Assembly: GCF_000243075.1 (NCBI RefSeq)
Contig: NC_016745.1
Location: 3,117,001 to 3,181,000, forward strand
Length of the DNA stretch: 64,000 bases
Reading direction: 5' to 3'
Source: Oceanimonas sp. GK1
Lineage (GTDB): Bacteria; Pseudomonadota; Gammaproteobacteria; Enterobacterales; Aeromonadaceae
The position numbers and the translations under genes were made by a program. Positions 53,384 through 61,622 of this stretch are shown in pieces. Within the stretch, counting starts at the first letter, position 1. Each line of letters opens with the position of its first letter. The notes beneath the pieces are model-generated. The model searched no databases and had not been told where the DNA came from. It worked only from the letters and a program-made list of their open reading frames with translations.

Positions 53384-54136
53384 TTAGCTCTGGCAGGAAG
53401 CGTTGGCGGCCGCTTGCTGCGCCTTCTCGATGCGGGTGTCGGTGGCCGGATGGCTGGAGAACAGGCCGCCGCCACTACCGGCGTGCTTCATCAGCTTCTG
53501 CTGGGCGCGCACGGCAGCGTACGGGTTCATGCCCAACTGGCACAACACCTCAACGCCGTAAGCATCGGACTCCAGCTCATCCTGCTGGGAGAACTGGGCG
53601 CTGAGGAACTTGGTGCCGATGTCGCCATACTGGGACGACGCCAGCGAGCCCACGGTGCCGCCGGCCGCCACCGCGGCCTGTTTGGCGGCCTCGGTCAGGT
53701 AGGCGGTTTTGAACTGGTTCAGGGAGTGCTCAAACTTGACGTGGCCAATCTCGTGCCCAATCACCGCCACCAGCTCGGCATCGTCCATCACATCCATCAG
53801 GCCGGAATACACCCGCACCGTGCCATCGGGCATGGCGAAGGCGTTGATCTCGTCGGACTCGTACACCGCAAAATTCAGCGGCGTGCCGTCGATGCTGGTC
53901 AGCTCCCGGGTCAGTTTCGCCAGCCGCTTGCTGTAACGGCTGCTGGCCGGTGACAGCTTGCTCTGGGCATCCATCTGCTCCGCCGACAGGCTGGCCTGAG
54001 CCTGCAGCTCGGCCTTGGACAGGGTGATGCCCTTAAAGGCGGTCATGCCGGCGCCGAGCAGGCCGCTGGTGTCATTGGATACGCAGCCGGACAGGCCCGC
54101 TACGGCCACCAAGGCGGCGATCATGGTTTTTTTCAC
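53384..54136 (-). CDS. M48 family metalloprotease lipoprotein (LoiP/YggG-like)
   Basis: A 250-residue lipoprotein: signal MKKTMIAALVAVAGLSGC with a lipobox at LSGC, so Cys18 is lipidated. The zinc motif HEIGH (near residue 126) and the downstream Glu in QDELESDAYG (near 187) complete the M48 active site. The SSHPATDTRIEKA end is typical of the YggG/LoiP group, which handles envelope quality control, mainly at the outer membrane. A GTG start is used because the signal peptide needs the lysines; no clear ribosome site is visible. It is divergent from the chemoreceptor. Confidence 0.88.
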   Translation of the reverse strand: MKKTMIAALVAVAGLSGCVSNDTSGLLGAGMTAFKGITLSKAELQAQASLSAEQMDAQSKLSPASSRYSKRLAKLTRELTSIDGTPLNFAVYESDEINAFAMPDGTVRVYSGLMDVMDDAELVAVIGHEIGHVKFEHSLNQFKTAYLTEAAKQAAVAAGGTVGSLASSQYGDIGTKFLSAQFSQQDELESDAYGVEVLCQLGMNPYAAVRAQQKLMKHAGSGGGLFSSHPATDTRIEKAQQAAANASCQS

Positions 54137-54381
54137 TTTATGCTATCTCTGAATATTGATGGCGAGGGACAACCCGGGCTCGGTGAAAGCCAGCCTCTCA
54201 TTTTGGGAAAGGCGCAATGTAAATAAATAAAGATTCATTTGCAACCTTAATGGCCAACCAGAAAGGTTCCATATAAGGCCACTTCTGTACCTATACTGAG
54301 GTTGTTGATCTTCCGCAAACCGGCTGCGGCAGCGCTCACTTATGATGCTCACCAACAGAATGCCATTCGAGAGGTACAGCC

Positions 54382-56004
54382 ATGCTGAGAAAACTTAAAA
54401 TCGGCCCCAGATCCATCTTGTCCTTCAGCATGCTGGGTCTCATTACCCTGCTGCTCGGGCTGGTTGCCATCGTGCAGCTGGGCCGCATCGGTCAGGAAGT
54501 CAACGTCATGGCCAGCCTGCGTATTCCTGCGGCCACCGAGGTCGGTGAAATCAGACGGGACTTCCTGCTGATCCGCCTGTACACCCTCAACGCGCTCTAT
54601 GCCGACGACGCTCAGCGCCGGCAGGATGCGCTCGTGCGCCTGAATGAGCTGGAAAGCAGCTATCAGAAAAACATGGCGGAAATGGAAAAGCACATTGAGT
54701 CGGACGAGGGCCATCAGCTGCTGGCAAAGGTGGTCAGCAGCAAGACCGACTACGACCAGCTGCAACAGCGCCTGCTGGCCATGATCCGCGCCGGCGACCT
54801 GGCCGGTGCCGAGCAGTTTCGCCATCAGGGCTTTAACGAGACCGGCCAGCTGGTGACCAGCCACCTCAATGAACTGGGCGCCTATCAAAAGCAGCGGGCC
54901 AATGACGCCGCCGCCATCACCAACAAAATGATTGCCCGATCCAATACCATCATGGTGGTGGCCATTGTGCTGGCCATGGCCCTGGTGGTGGTACTGGCCC
55001 TGCTGTTCAGCCGCAGCCTGCTGCTGCCCATTCGCAAGGCGGTGGAAGTGAGCGGCACCATTGCCTCGGGTAACCTGACCTCCCGCTTCAGCGACGATGC
55101 CAGGGACGAAGCCGGCGACATGATCCGGGCGCTGGCCACCATGCAGCAACGGCTGAAACAAACCATCATGGAAATCAACGATTCATCAAGCCAGCTGGCC
55201 TCCACCGCCGAAGAGCTCAGCGTGGTCACCGATCAGTCTACCCGCACCCTGCAACAACAAAGCGACGAGCTGGAGCAGGCGGCCACCGCCGTCAATGAAA
55301 TGACCTCGGCGGTGGAAGAAGTGGCCCGTAACGCCGCCGCCACCTCCCACAACTCCGACACCGCCGACGACAAGGCCCGTATCGGTCGTGACAAGGTGAC
55401 CCACACCATCAATACCGTTGCCGAGCTGGAGCAGGAAATTAGCCACACCCGCCAGGGCGTGGAAAGCCTGGCCACCAGAGTGCGCGACATTGGCACCGTG
55501 CTGGATGTGATCCGCGGCATTGCCGAGCAGACCAACCTGCTGGCGCTGAACGCCGCCATCGAGGCGGCCCGGGCCGGTGAGTCGGGCCGGGGTTTTGCGG
55601 TGGTCGCCGACGAGGTTCGGGCCCTGGCCCACCGCACCCAGGAGTCGACCAAAGAGATTGAGGCGATGATGCACGCCATTCAGAGCGAAACCAACGACAC
55701 CGTCAGCGCCATTCAGGTCAGCACCGAGCGCAGCGCCCAGACCCGGCAAATCGCCCAGGAAGCGGGCGAGGCCCTGGCGCTGATTGCCGATGCCATCATG
55801 CAGATCAACGAGCAGAACCAGACCATTGCCAGCGCCGCCGAAGAGCAGGCCTCGGTCTCCCGGGAGGTGGACCGCAACCTGGTGAACATACGGGATCTGT
55901 CGGTACAGACCTCCGCCGGCGCCAACCAGACCAACGCCTCCAGCAACGATCTGGCCCGCCTGGCCGAACAGCTCAATCAGCTGGTGGCCAGGTTTCAGGT
56001 TTAA
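54382..56004 (+). CDS. Methyl-accepting chemotaxis protein
   Basis: A 540-residue chemoreceptor. Helix 1 (about 12-34) and helix 2 (about 190-212) flank a 155-residue periplasmic four-helix-bundle (4HB_MCP) ligand domain. A HAMP domain (about 212-265) and the cytoplasmic signalling domain follow. The hairpin tip is the conserved EQTNLLALNAAIEAARAGE block near 378-396. No NWETF-type pentapeptide ends the protein, so adaptation would rely on other receptors. GAGAGGT precedes the ATG. Ligand unknown. Confidence 0.93.
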   Translation: MLRKLKIGPRSILSFSMLGLITLLLGLVAIVQLGRIGQEVNVMASLRIPAATEVGEIRRDFLLIRLYTLNALYADDAQRRQDALVRLNELESSYQKNMAEMEKHIESDEGHQLLAKVVSSKTDYDQLQQRLLAMIRAGDLAGAEQFRHQGFNETGQLVTSHLNELGAYQKQRANDAAAITNKMIARSNTIMVVAIVLAMALVVVLALLFSRSLLLPIRKAVEVSGTIASGNLTSRFSDDARDEAGDMIRALATMQQRLKQTIMEINDSSSQLASTAEELSVVTDQSTRTLQQQSDELEQAATAVNEMTSAVEEVARNAAATSHNSDTADDKARIGRDKVTHTINTVAELEQEISHTRQGVESLATRVRDIGTVLDVIRGIAEQTNLLALNAAIEAARAGESGRGFAVVADEVRALAHRTQESTKEIEAMMHAIQSETNDTVSAIQVSTERSAQTRQIAQEAGEALALIADAIMQINEQNQTIASAAEEQASVSREVDRNLVNIRDLSVQTSAGANQTNASSNDLARLAEQLNQLVARFQV

Positions 56005-56023
56005 GCTTGCCGCAACAGGTAAC

Positions 56024-56049
56024 AGCCCCGCATTCAGCGGGGCTTTTTT
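56024..56049 (+). terminator. Intrinsic terminator after the chemoreceptor gene
   Basis: AGCCCCGC (56024-56031) pairs with GCGGGGCT (56037-56044) over ATTCA, with six T following. The last bases coincide with the stop codon of the convergent transporter gene. Confidence 0.88.
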
Positions 56050-57418
56050 ATTTCAGGTTGAAATAAAACACGATCAGCAGGGCAATGGGCGACAGGTAGC
56101 GGATCACCGGAAACCACAGCTTGTGCCAACCGCCCAGCTCGGCGGCGGAGTGCGCCGGCTTCATTTTCCAGCCCACAAAGCAAGCGGTAAACAGCGCCCC
56201 CAGGGGCATCATGATATTGGCGGTGAGGTAGTCGTACAGATCGAACAACGTCTTGCCCTCAAAGCGCGCAAACATGTCCAGCGGTGTAAAGCCGGACCAT
56301 TCGTTCAGCGACAGCACTGTGGTAATGCCCACCAGCCAGGCCAGCAGGCCGCCGCCGACGGCGGCTTTTACCCGGCTTACGCCTTTTTCGTTCAGGTAAC
56401 TCACCAGCGATTCCAGCATGGAAATGGACGAACTCCAGGCCGCAAACAGCAACAGCACAAAAAACAGAGTGGCAAAGAAGCTGCCACCGGGCATCTGGCC
56501 AAAGGCCACCGGCAGGGTCACAAAAATCAGCCCCGGCCCCGCCCCCGGCTCAAGGCCGTTGGCAAACACGATGGGGAAAATCGCCAGCCCCGCCAGCAGC
56601 GCCACCCCGGTGTCCATCATCGCCACCACCACGGAAGTGCGGGCGATGGACACTTCCTTTTTCAGGTAGGCGCCGTAGGCCATCATGGCGCCGCTGGCCA
56701 GGCTCAGGGTAAAGAAGGCATGGCCCAGCGCGACCAGTACCGCCTCGGCGGTGAGCGCTGAAAAGTCGGGCCGGAACAAAAAAGCGGCCGCCTTACCGAA
56801 GTGCCCCGTGGTCATCGCATAGCCCACCAGGATCAGCAGCAGCACAAACAGCGCCGGCATCAGCTTGGTGACCGCCCGCTCCAGACCATGGCGTACCCCG
56901 CCCGCCGACACCAGTACCGTCAGCCCCATAAACACCGAGTGCCACAGCAACAGCTGGCCGGGAGACGCCAGCAGCCCCTCAAACAGGGCGCCGGTGTCGT
57001 TCGCCGAGATACCACTGAACTCCCCACTGGCCGCCGAGACGATATAGGGCATGGTCCAGCCGGCAATCACGCTGTAAAAAGACAGGATCAAAAACGCCGC
57101 CAGGGTGGCCATGATACCCACCCCCACCCAGCCGCGGCTGCGTCCTTCGCTGGCCGCCACCCGCTCCATGGTGCCGATGGGACTCTTGCCGCCACGGCGA
57201 CCCAGCATGACTTCCGCCATCATCAGCGGCAGCCCGATAACGGCGATGCAGGCCAGATACACCAGCACAAAGGCACCGCCGCCGTTTTCACCGGTGATAT
57301 AGGGAAACTTCCAGATATTGCCAAGCCCCACCGCCGAGCCGACCGCCGCCATGATAAAGGCAAACCGGCTGGACCACTGCGCCGGACGAACGCCGGCTTG
57401 CTGCGCACTGTTAACCAC
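56048..57418 (-). CDS. Sodium-dependent amino acid transporter (SNF/NSS family)
   Basis: A 456-residue transporter with about 12 helices. The N-terminal RFAFIMAAVGSAVGLGNIWKFPYITGENGGG block (residues about 17-47, quoted as a hallmark in part) is diagnostic of the neurotransmitter:sodium symporter family, like LeuT, TnaT and TyrT. I prefer the GTG at 57418, five bases after GGAG, over a GTG two codons earlier. hppD lies directly upstream on the same strand, and a weak TyrR-like box precedes this gene. Together they suggest uptake of tyrosine or another aromatic amino acid. Confidence 0.88.
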   Translation of the reverse strand: MVNSAQQAGVRPAQWSSRFAFIMAAVGSAVGLGNIWKFPYITGENGGGAFVLVYLACIAVIGLPLMMAEVMLGRRGGKSPIGTMERVAASEGRSRGWVGVGIMATLAAFLILSFYSVIAGWTMPYIVSAASGEFSGISANDTGALFEGLLASPGQLLLWHSVFMGLTVLVSAGGVRHGLERAVTKLMPALFVLLLILVGYAMTTGHFGKAAAFLFRPDFSALTAEAVLVALGHAFFTLSLASGAMMAYGAYLKKEVSIARTSVVVAMMDTGVALLAGLAIFPIVFANGLEPGAGPGLIFVTLPVAFGQMPGGSFFATLFFVLLLFAAWSSSISMLESLVSYLNEKGVSRVKAAVGGGLLAWLVGITTVLSLNEWSGFTPLDMFARFEGKTLFDLYDYLTANIMMPLGALFTACFVGWKMKPAHSAAELGGWHKLWFPVIRYLSPIALLIVFYFNLK

Positions 57419-57473
57419 ACCCACTCCATTCTTGTTTTAGCCTGTTGGCAATATCAGCCACCCCGGCTAAAGG

Positions 57474-57491
57474 TGTAAAGAATGGCTGACA
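57474..57491. promoter_or_regulatory. Weak TyrR-like box before the SNF transporter
   Basis: TGTAAA-GAATGG-CTGACA fits TGTAAA-N6-TTTACA with a perfect left half and four of six bases on the right. It lies 56 bases before the transporter start. Weak boxes are common in TyrR regulons when paired, but a match this partial could be chance. Confidence 0.4.
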
Positions 57492-57555
57492 GCATGTCCT
57501 GCTATTTTGCCAGCTTGTGTTCAAATAAAAAACGGCTGAGTGCAAAAACTGAAGG

Positions 57556-58629
57556 TTATTCCGCCTTCAGTACGCCCCGGCGTATCTGATCCTCCTCAAT
57601 GGATTCAAACAGTGCCTGAAAATTGCCCTCGCCAAAGCCGTCGTTGCCCTTGCGCTGAATGATTTCAAAGAAAATGGGACCGATGACGGTATCGGTGAAG
57701 ATCTGTAACAGCAGCCCCTGCCCCTGAGTGGGCGCGCCATCCATTAATATGCGGTTTTGCCGCAACCGGGCCAGGTCTTCGCCATGGCCGGGAAGACGGG
57801 AGTCCAGACGCTCGTAGTAAGTGTCGGGCGTATCCATAAAGCCCATGCCACCGGCGCGCAACTGCTCCACGGTGCAGTAGATGTCGTCGGTCCCAAGAGC
57901 GATATGCTGAATGCCCTCGCCTTTATACTGACGCAAAAATTCCTCGATCTGGCTGTGTTCGTCGGAAGACTCGTTGATGGGAATGCGAATTTTGCCGCAG
58001 GGGCTGGTCATGGCCCGGGAACGCAACCCGGTCAGCTTGCCTTCGATGTCGAAATAGCGGATTTCCCGAAAATTGAACAGCCGCTGATAAAACCCGGCCC
58101 AGGTATCCATGTGCCCGCGGGCCACGTTGTGGGTGAGATGATCGATATAGGTCAGCCCCACCCCGAGAGGATGGCGCTCCACTCCTTCCATGGGGCGAAA
58201 GTCCACGTCGTAAATACTGTGATCGCCGTACCTGTCCACCAGGTAGATAAGGGAGCCGCCGATGCCTTCAATGGCCGGAATTTGCAGCTCCATGGGGCCG
58301 GCGCCGGACGGCACCACTTTGGCACCGTCGGCCTGCAACCGGCGAATGGCGGCGGCGGCGTCCTTCACTCTGAACGCCATGGCATTAGCGCAGGGGCCAT
58401 GGCTCTGGGCGAAGCGCGCCGCCTGGCTGTCGGGCTCGGCGTTGAGAATAAAATTGATGTCGCCCTGGCGGTACAGGGTCACGTTTTTACTGCGATGGCG
58501 GGACACAGCCACAAACCCCAGCCGCTCAAACAGCCGCGCCAGCCGCTCGGGCTCGGTGGAGGCATACTCCACAAATTCAAACCCGTCGGTCCCCAGCGGA
58601 TTTTCCCAAAGATGGTGGTTCTGCGCCAT
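57556..58629 (-). CDS. hppD: 4-hydroxyphenylpyruvate dioxygenase
   Basis: HppD converts 4-hydroxyphenylpyruvate to homogentisate, the committed step of tyrosine breakdown. The 357-residue protein has two vicinal-oxygen-chelate halves. The iron ligands are the His of IDHLTHNV near residue 163, the His of [12 protein letters not shown] near 241 and the Glu of [10 protein letters not shown] near 322. AAAGGAGG precedes the ATG. A TyrR-like box stands 82 bases upstream. With phhAB in this window it allows phenylalanine to be converted to homogentisate, except that an aminotransferase is needed between them. Confidence 0.96.
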   Translation of the reverse strand: MAQNHHLWENPLGTDGFEFVEYASTEPERLARLFERLGFVAVSRHRSKNVTLYRQGDINFILNAEPDSQAARFAQSHGPCANAMAFRVKDAAAAIRRLQADGAKVVPSGAGPMELQIPAIEGIGGSLIYLVDRYGDHSIYDVDFRPMEGVERHPLGVGLTYIDHLTHNVARGHMDTWAGFYQRLFNFREIRYFDIEGKLTGLRSRAMTSPCGKIRIPINESSDEHSQIEEFLRQYKGEGIQHIALGTDDIYCTVEQLRAGGMGFMDTPDTYYERLDSRLPGHGEDLARLRQNRILMDGAPTQGQGLLLQIFTDTVIGPIFFEIIQRKGNDGFGEGNFQALFESIEEDQIRRGVLKAE

Positions 58630-58710
58630 GATGCCCTCCTTTATCCCCCGAACCTTGCGGGTTAAGTATAGAGCCGAGGGTATTTAGAGAAGTGAAAGCT
58701 GCATGCTAGG

Positions 58711-58728
58711 TGTAAAAAAATGATTACA
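58711..58728. promoter_or_regulatory. TyrR-like box upstream of hppD
   Basis: TGTAAAAAAATGATTACA matches the strong TyrR box TGTAAA-N6-TTTACA with a single mismatch. It ends 82 bases before the hppD start on the minus strand. Regulation of hpd genes by TyrR/PhhR proteins is established in other gammaproteobacteria, so a tyrosine-responsive promoter is likely. Confidence 0.65.
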
Positions 58729-58752
58729 GCTATTAACCGAAAGCACCCTCGC

Positions 58753-61572
58753 TTAGCGAACTCTGCGAAGCGGGGTAAACATCCAGCCACCGCGCAAAGC
58801 CATAAAGCGTCCCTGGCTGATCTCACCAGTGGCCATTAAATCCCCCAGCATGGTATCTCTGGTGTAAGGGCTGCTGGTTTCAAAGGCCATCACATAGTCG
58901 CATACATACCCGGCCTGCCCTCTGTCGTCTGCACAGCCCAGTTTTTCAAAACGAGTGATACGAGCACTCACCGACTGTCCATGACCTGCCGCCATGATAG
59001 TCAGGCAACTCATGGCCCTTAAAGGATCATTCTGGAAGTCACCTCTTTGGCAGCGCTCATACTGACTTTGCAGGTTGCTGTTAATCTGATCCAACTTCGC
59101 TTTGACAGCAAAGAACATATCTTCTGCGCTGGGCGCCCCCGGTATTTGCTCTGTTGAATGATCAACCAGCCCTACCGAACGCAGCTCCAGTTGCTCAGTG
59201 GCCTTCCTGACTGCCATTGCCAATGGCGTTACCCCTATCAGATCTTGCTCATCGACATAACGCAGTGCAATACCACGAATCATCCTTTCGGGGTTGCCAT
59301 CTCCCGGTTTGGCCTCAAAGAGCATGGCACTGATTGCACTTTGAATCTGATCATTTTCAATCATGACTCTGCGCCGTTTATCAAGAGCAGGAATGATGTC
59401 GAAATCAATGCGTTGTTTAATCGAAAGCGGCAGATTGCTTCTGAGTTGGCTCAGTCGTCGCTGATGATGAGTCAAGGCCGCCAGAGATTCGGGTGACATA
59501 CGGCTTTCAGCTAGCTCCGTCTGTGCCTGCAGCAACTGCGGTGTCAGGACCTTCAAGGCCTTATCACTGGCCAGCTGAGTTAACTTTTGTTGTAAGTCTG
59601 CAGGAAGGCGAAGCCCTTCGGCTTCATCAAACAACTGCTTTAGCCGTACCAAAGTTGAGTTATCCTGAGCCATATTAGGAATACGTTCTACACTCAGCAT
59701 AAATTCGGCCAGTGTAATTGATCGCCGTTTGCCACTGATAATTCGATTCATTCTCTCTAGGTCGGAAGCGTTCAGCTCAGCTTTTTTACTGCGTAATTCC
59801 CGCTCAATGGTATTAACCTGCGCCAGAGAAGCACGGTTATCATTCAGCGATGCTATATCGGCCATTTTTTCTTTCAACCACAGCGCGGTCTGACTACGAT
59901 TCATTATTTGTGCCTGCAGCCGTTCATATTCAAAGTCACGATCAAAAATATCGGCCAACTTGAATGGGCGCGGGTCATTCACTCGCCTTGAACAACTCTG
60001 AGCAAGCTGGTAGATGGCCATACGCTCCACTTCTGTGGTCAACATCAAGGAAAGCCCGAAAACCGGCTCAAACACATCATCTTCCACCAGTGGTAATGCG
60101 GCGATCTGCATGTCGGTCCCTGTCATTCTACTGATCTCATGCTCGGTGCCAAAAGGAGTTGCCCAGTCAAGCAGAACCTGACACTGCTGATCGAGCGAAT
60201 GCACCTGCGCCAGTTCGCCCCCCAAACTCCCCATAGACACCGCCGGCGCTTCGCCACGCTGAATGGCAGCAAGGGCAGCCCCCTGCAGTGGCAAAAGCTG
60301 AAACGTATCATCCTGATGATGCCGATTACGGCGGGTAACGTGCAGCACCTGATTTTCATCAGGTTCCAGCAATATAATAAAAGGGTCACGCAAGTAATGT
60401 GCAGGAAGGTTGCTGAATAGTCCTTCCGCCCGTTCTACTCCCAGAGGGACATAAACGATTTTCCCATCAGCCAGTGTGGTCAGCGGCTGCAACCGATAAA
60501 CGTAACGATCTTGCTGAACGGGTGGCTCGTCCATCGGTGCCGAGGCGGAATAAAGCCCAAGCGGCGCATGATTATCCGAGGCCAGGGTCAGGGTTATCTG
60601 TGTTACATTGGGCAGCTCGCTCACCCACTGTGAAACAGGCACATTTTGCTTCCGGGCTCTGCGGTTAATATAACCAGCCCAGGTGCCTTCAATTGCTCCC
60701 CCAGAATAGTCCGGAAGAAAGGCGTCGCTACTACGCTGCAGACTAATGCTATTGCAGTGGTAGTTCACTGGCAGACCATCCACCTGGCCTGAAAGCTGGT
60801 CTCCGTTAGGCGACACACTTAAGTTTACGCCAAAGCGATTTTTACTATTGCTTAGCCACATACGATGACCAAGAGATAGCTTTCCGCTGTTATCCGCATG
60901 ACCAGACGCAAGCCCATGAAGCTGAACGAATTCCTTGCTGTGTGGCCAGTCAAGAAAGTAACTGCCAATCAACTCATTACCATGCTGAAACAGTGTCAGC
61001 CGATATGGCCACTGAGCCTCATTTTTACAACTGATATTGCCTTCCCATACTCCTTGCAAAACTCCCCCACTGGCTGAAGTAACCCCGACTGCAGATGGTA
61101 AAAAGGCGGGTGCGCCCTCACGCTGAGCCGAAAAATTGCCGCACCCTCCTCTAATTTTTCCCTCCATGTAGAAACCATTACTGTGAAGCTTTCCATCAAA
61201 ACCAAGGGCTGTATACCCCTCGGGTCGCTTAATCCATTCCTGTGGAGTAAAATGAAACTCCTTCGACGCCTCATTAAAACGCCCCAACACTCGAAAAACA
61301 CCCTCTTCATTGGCCGTGTCAAAAACGGCAAAACGAAACTCTCCTTGCAGGAGTTCACCCCGCTCATTATTAGAAGGATTAACAAGCAATGAAAATGGGT
61401 TATCGGAAATGGAACCACAGTCGTAAGTTCCGGACCATCGCCCTGTCAGTTCACCGGCCGAAACCGCTCCGGCGAATAATAAGGCGAAAGTCAGCACCAG
61501 CAGTCCTCGCACAGAGAACATCAAAATAACCCGCCTAAAAAATACAAGCTCGCACCGGATAACTGACTGCAT
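58753..61572 (-). CDS. Large secreted protein of unknown function with duplicated Cys-rich modules
   Basis: Not recognised. From the ATG at 61572 (GGAG seven bases upstream) it has 939 residues, with a hydrophobic segment near 22-38 ending AVSA, a likely signal peptide. Other starts are an ATG at 61623 overlapping the previous stop (TGATG) and one at 61521. Two similar modules start GxWxG near residues 43 and 174, each with a Cys soon after (52, 182) and a closing Cys (144, 273), and each followed by an AFLP segment; a third GTWAG block lies near 297. The middle (about 480-800) is polar and largely helical. The C-terminus has a four-Cys cluster (RCQRGDF to YVCDYVMAFE). It forms an operon with the next gene upstream. 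Confidence 0.75.
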   Translation of the reverse strand: MQSVIRCELVFFRRVILMFSVRGLLVLTFALLFAGAVSAGELTGRWSGTYDCGSISDNPFSLLVNPSNNERGELLQGEFRFAVFDTANEEGVFRVLGRFNEASKEFHFTPQEWIKRPEGYTALGFDGKLHSNGFYMEGKIRGGCGNFSAQREGAPAFLPSAVGVTSASGGVLQGVWEGNISCKNEAQWPYRLTLFQHGNELIGSYFLDWPHSKEFVQLHGLASGHADNSGKLSLGHRMWLSNSKNRFGVNLSVSPNGDQLSGQVDGLPVNYHCNSISLQRSSDAFLPDYSGGAIEGTWAGYINRRARKQNVPVSQWVSELPNVTQITLTLASDNHAPLGLYSASAPMDEPPVQQDRYVYRLQPLTTLADGKIVYVPLGVERAEGLFSNLPAHYLRDPFIILLEPDENQVLHVTRRNRHHQDDTFQLLPLQGAALAAIQRGEAPAVSMGSLGGELAQVHSLDQQCQVLLDWATPFGTEHEISRMTGTDMQIAALPLVEDDVFEPVFGLSLMLTTEVERMAIYQLAQSCSRRVNDPRPFKLADIFDRDFEYERLQAQIMNRSQTALWLKEKMADIASLNDNRASLAQVNTIERELRSKKAELNASDLERMNRIISGKRRSITLAEFMLSVERIPNMAQDNSTLVRLKQLFDEAEGLRLPADLQQKLTQLASDKALKVLTPQLLQAQTELAESRMSPESLAALTHHQRRLSQLRSNLPLSIKQRIDFDIIPALDKRRRVMIENDQIQSAISAMLFEAKPGDGNPERMIRGIALRYVDEQDLIGVTPLAMAVRKATEQLELRSVGLVDHSTEQIPGAPSAEDMFFAVKAKLDQINSNLQSQYERCQRGDFQNDPLRAMSCLTIMAAGHGQSVSARITRFEKLGCADDRGQAGYVCDYVMAFETSSPYTRDTMLGDLMATGEISQGRFMALRGGWMFTPLRRVR

Positions 61573-61622
61573 AAATACTCCACTAAAGATTTGGCAATAA
61601 TAGTCAGATGACGCTATCAACA

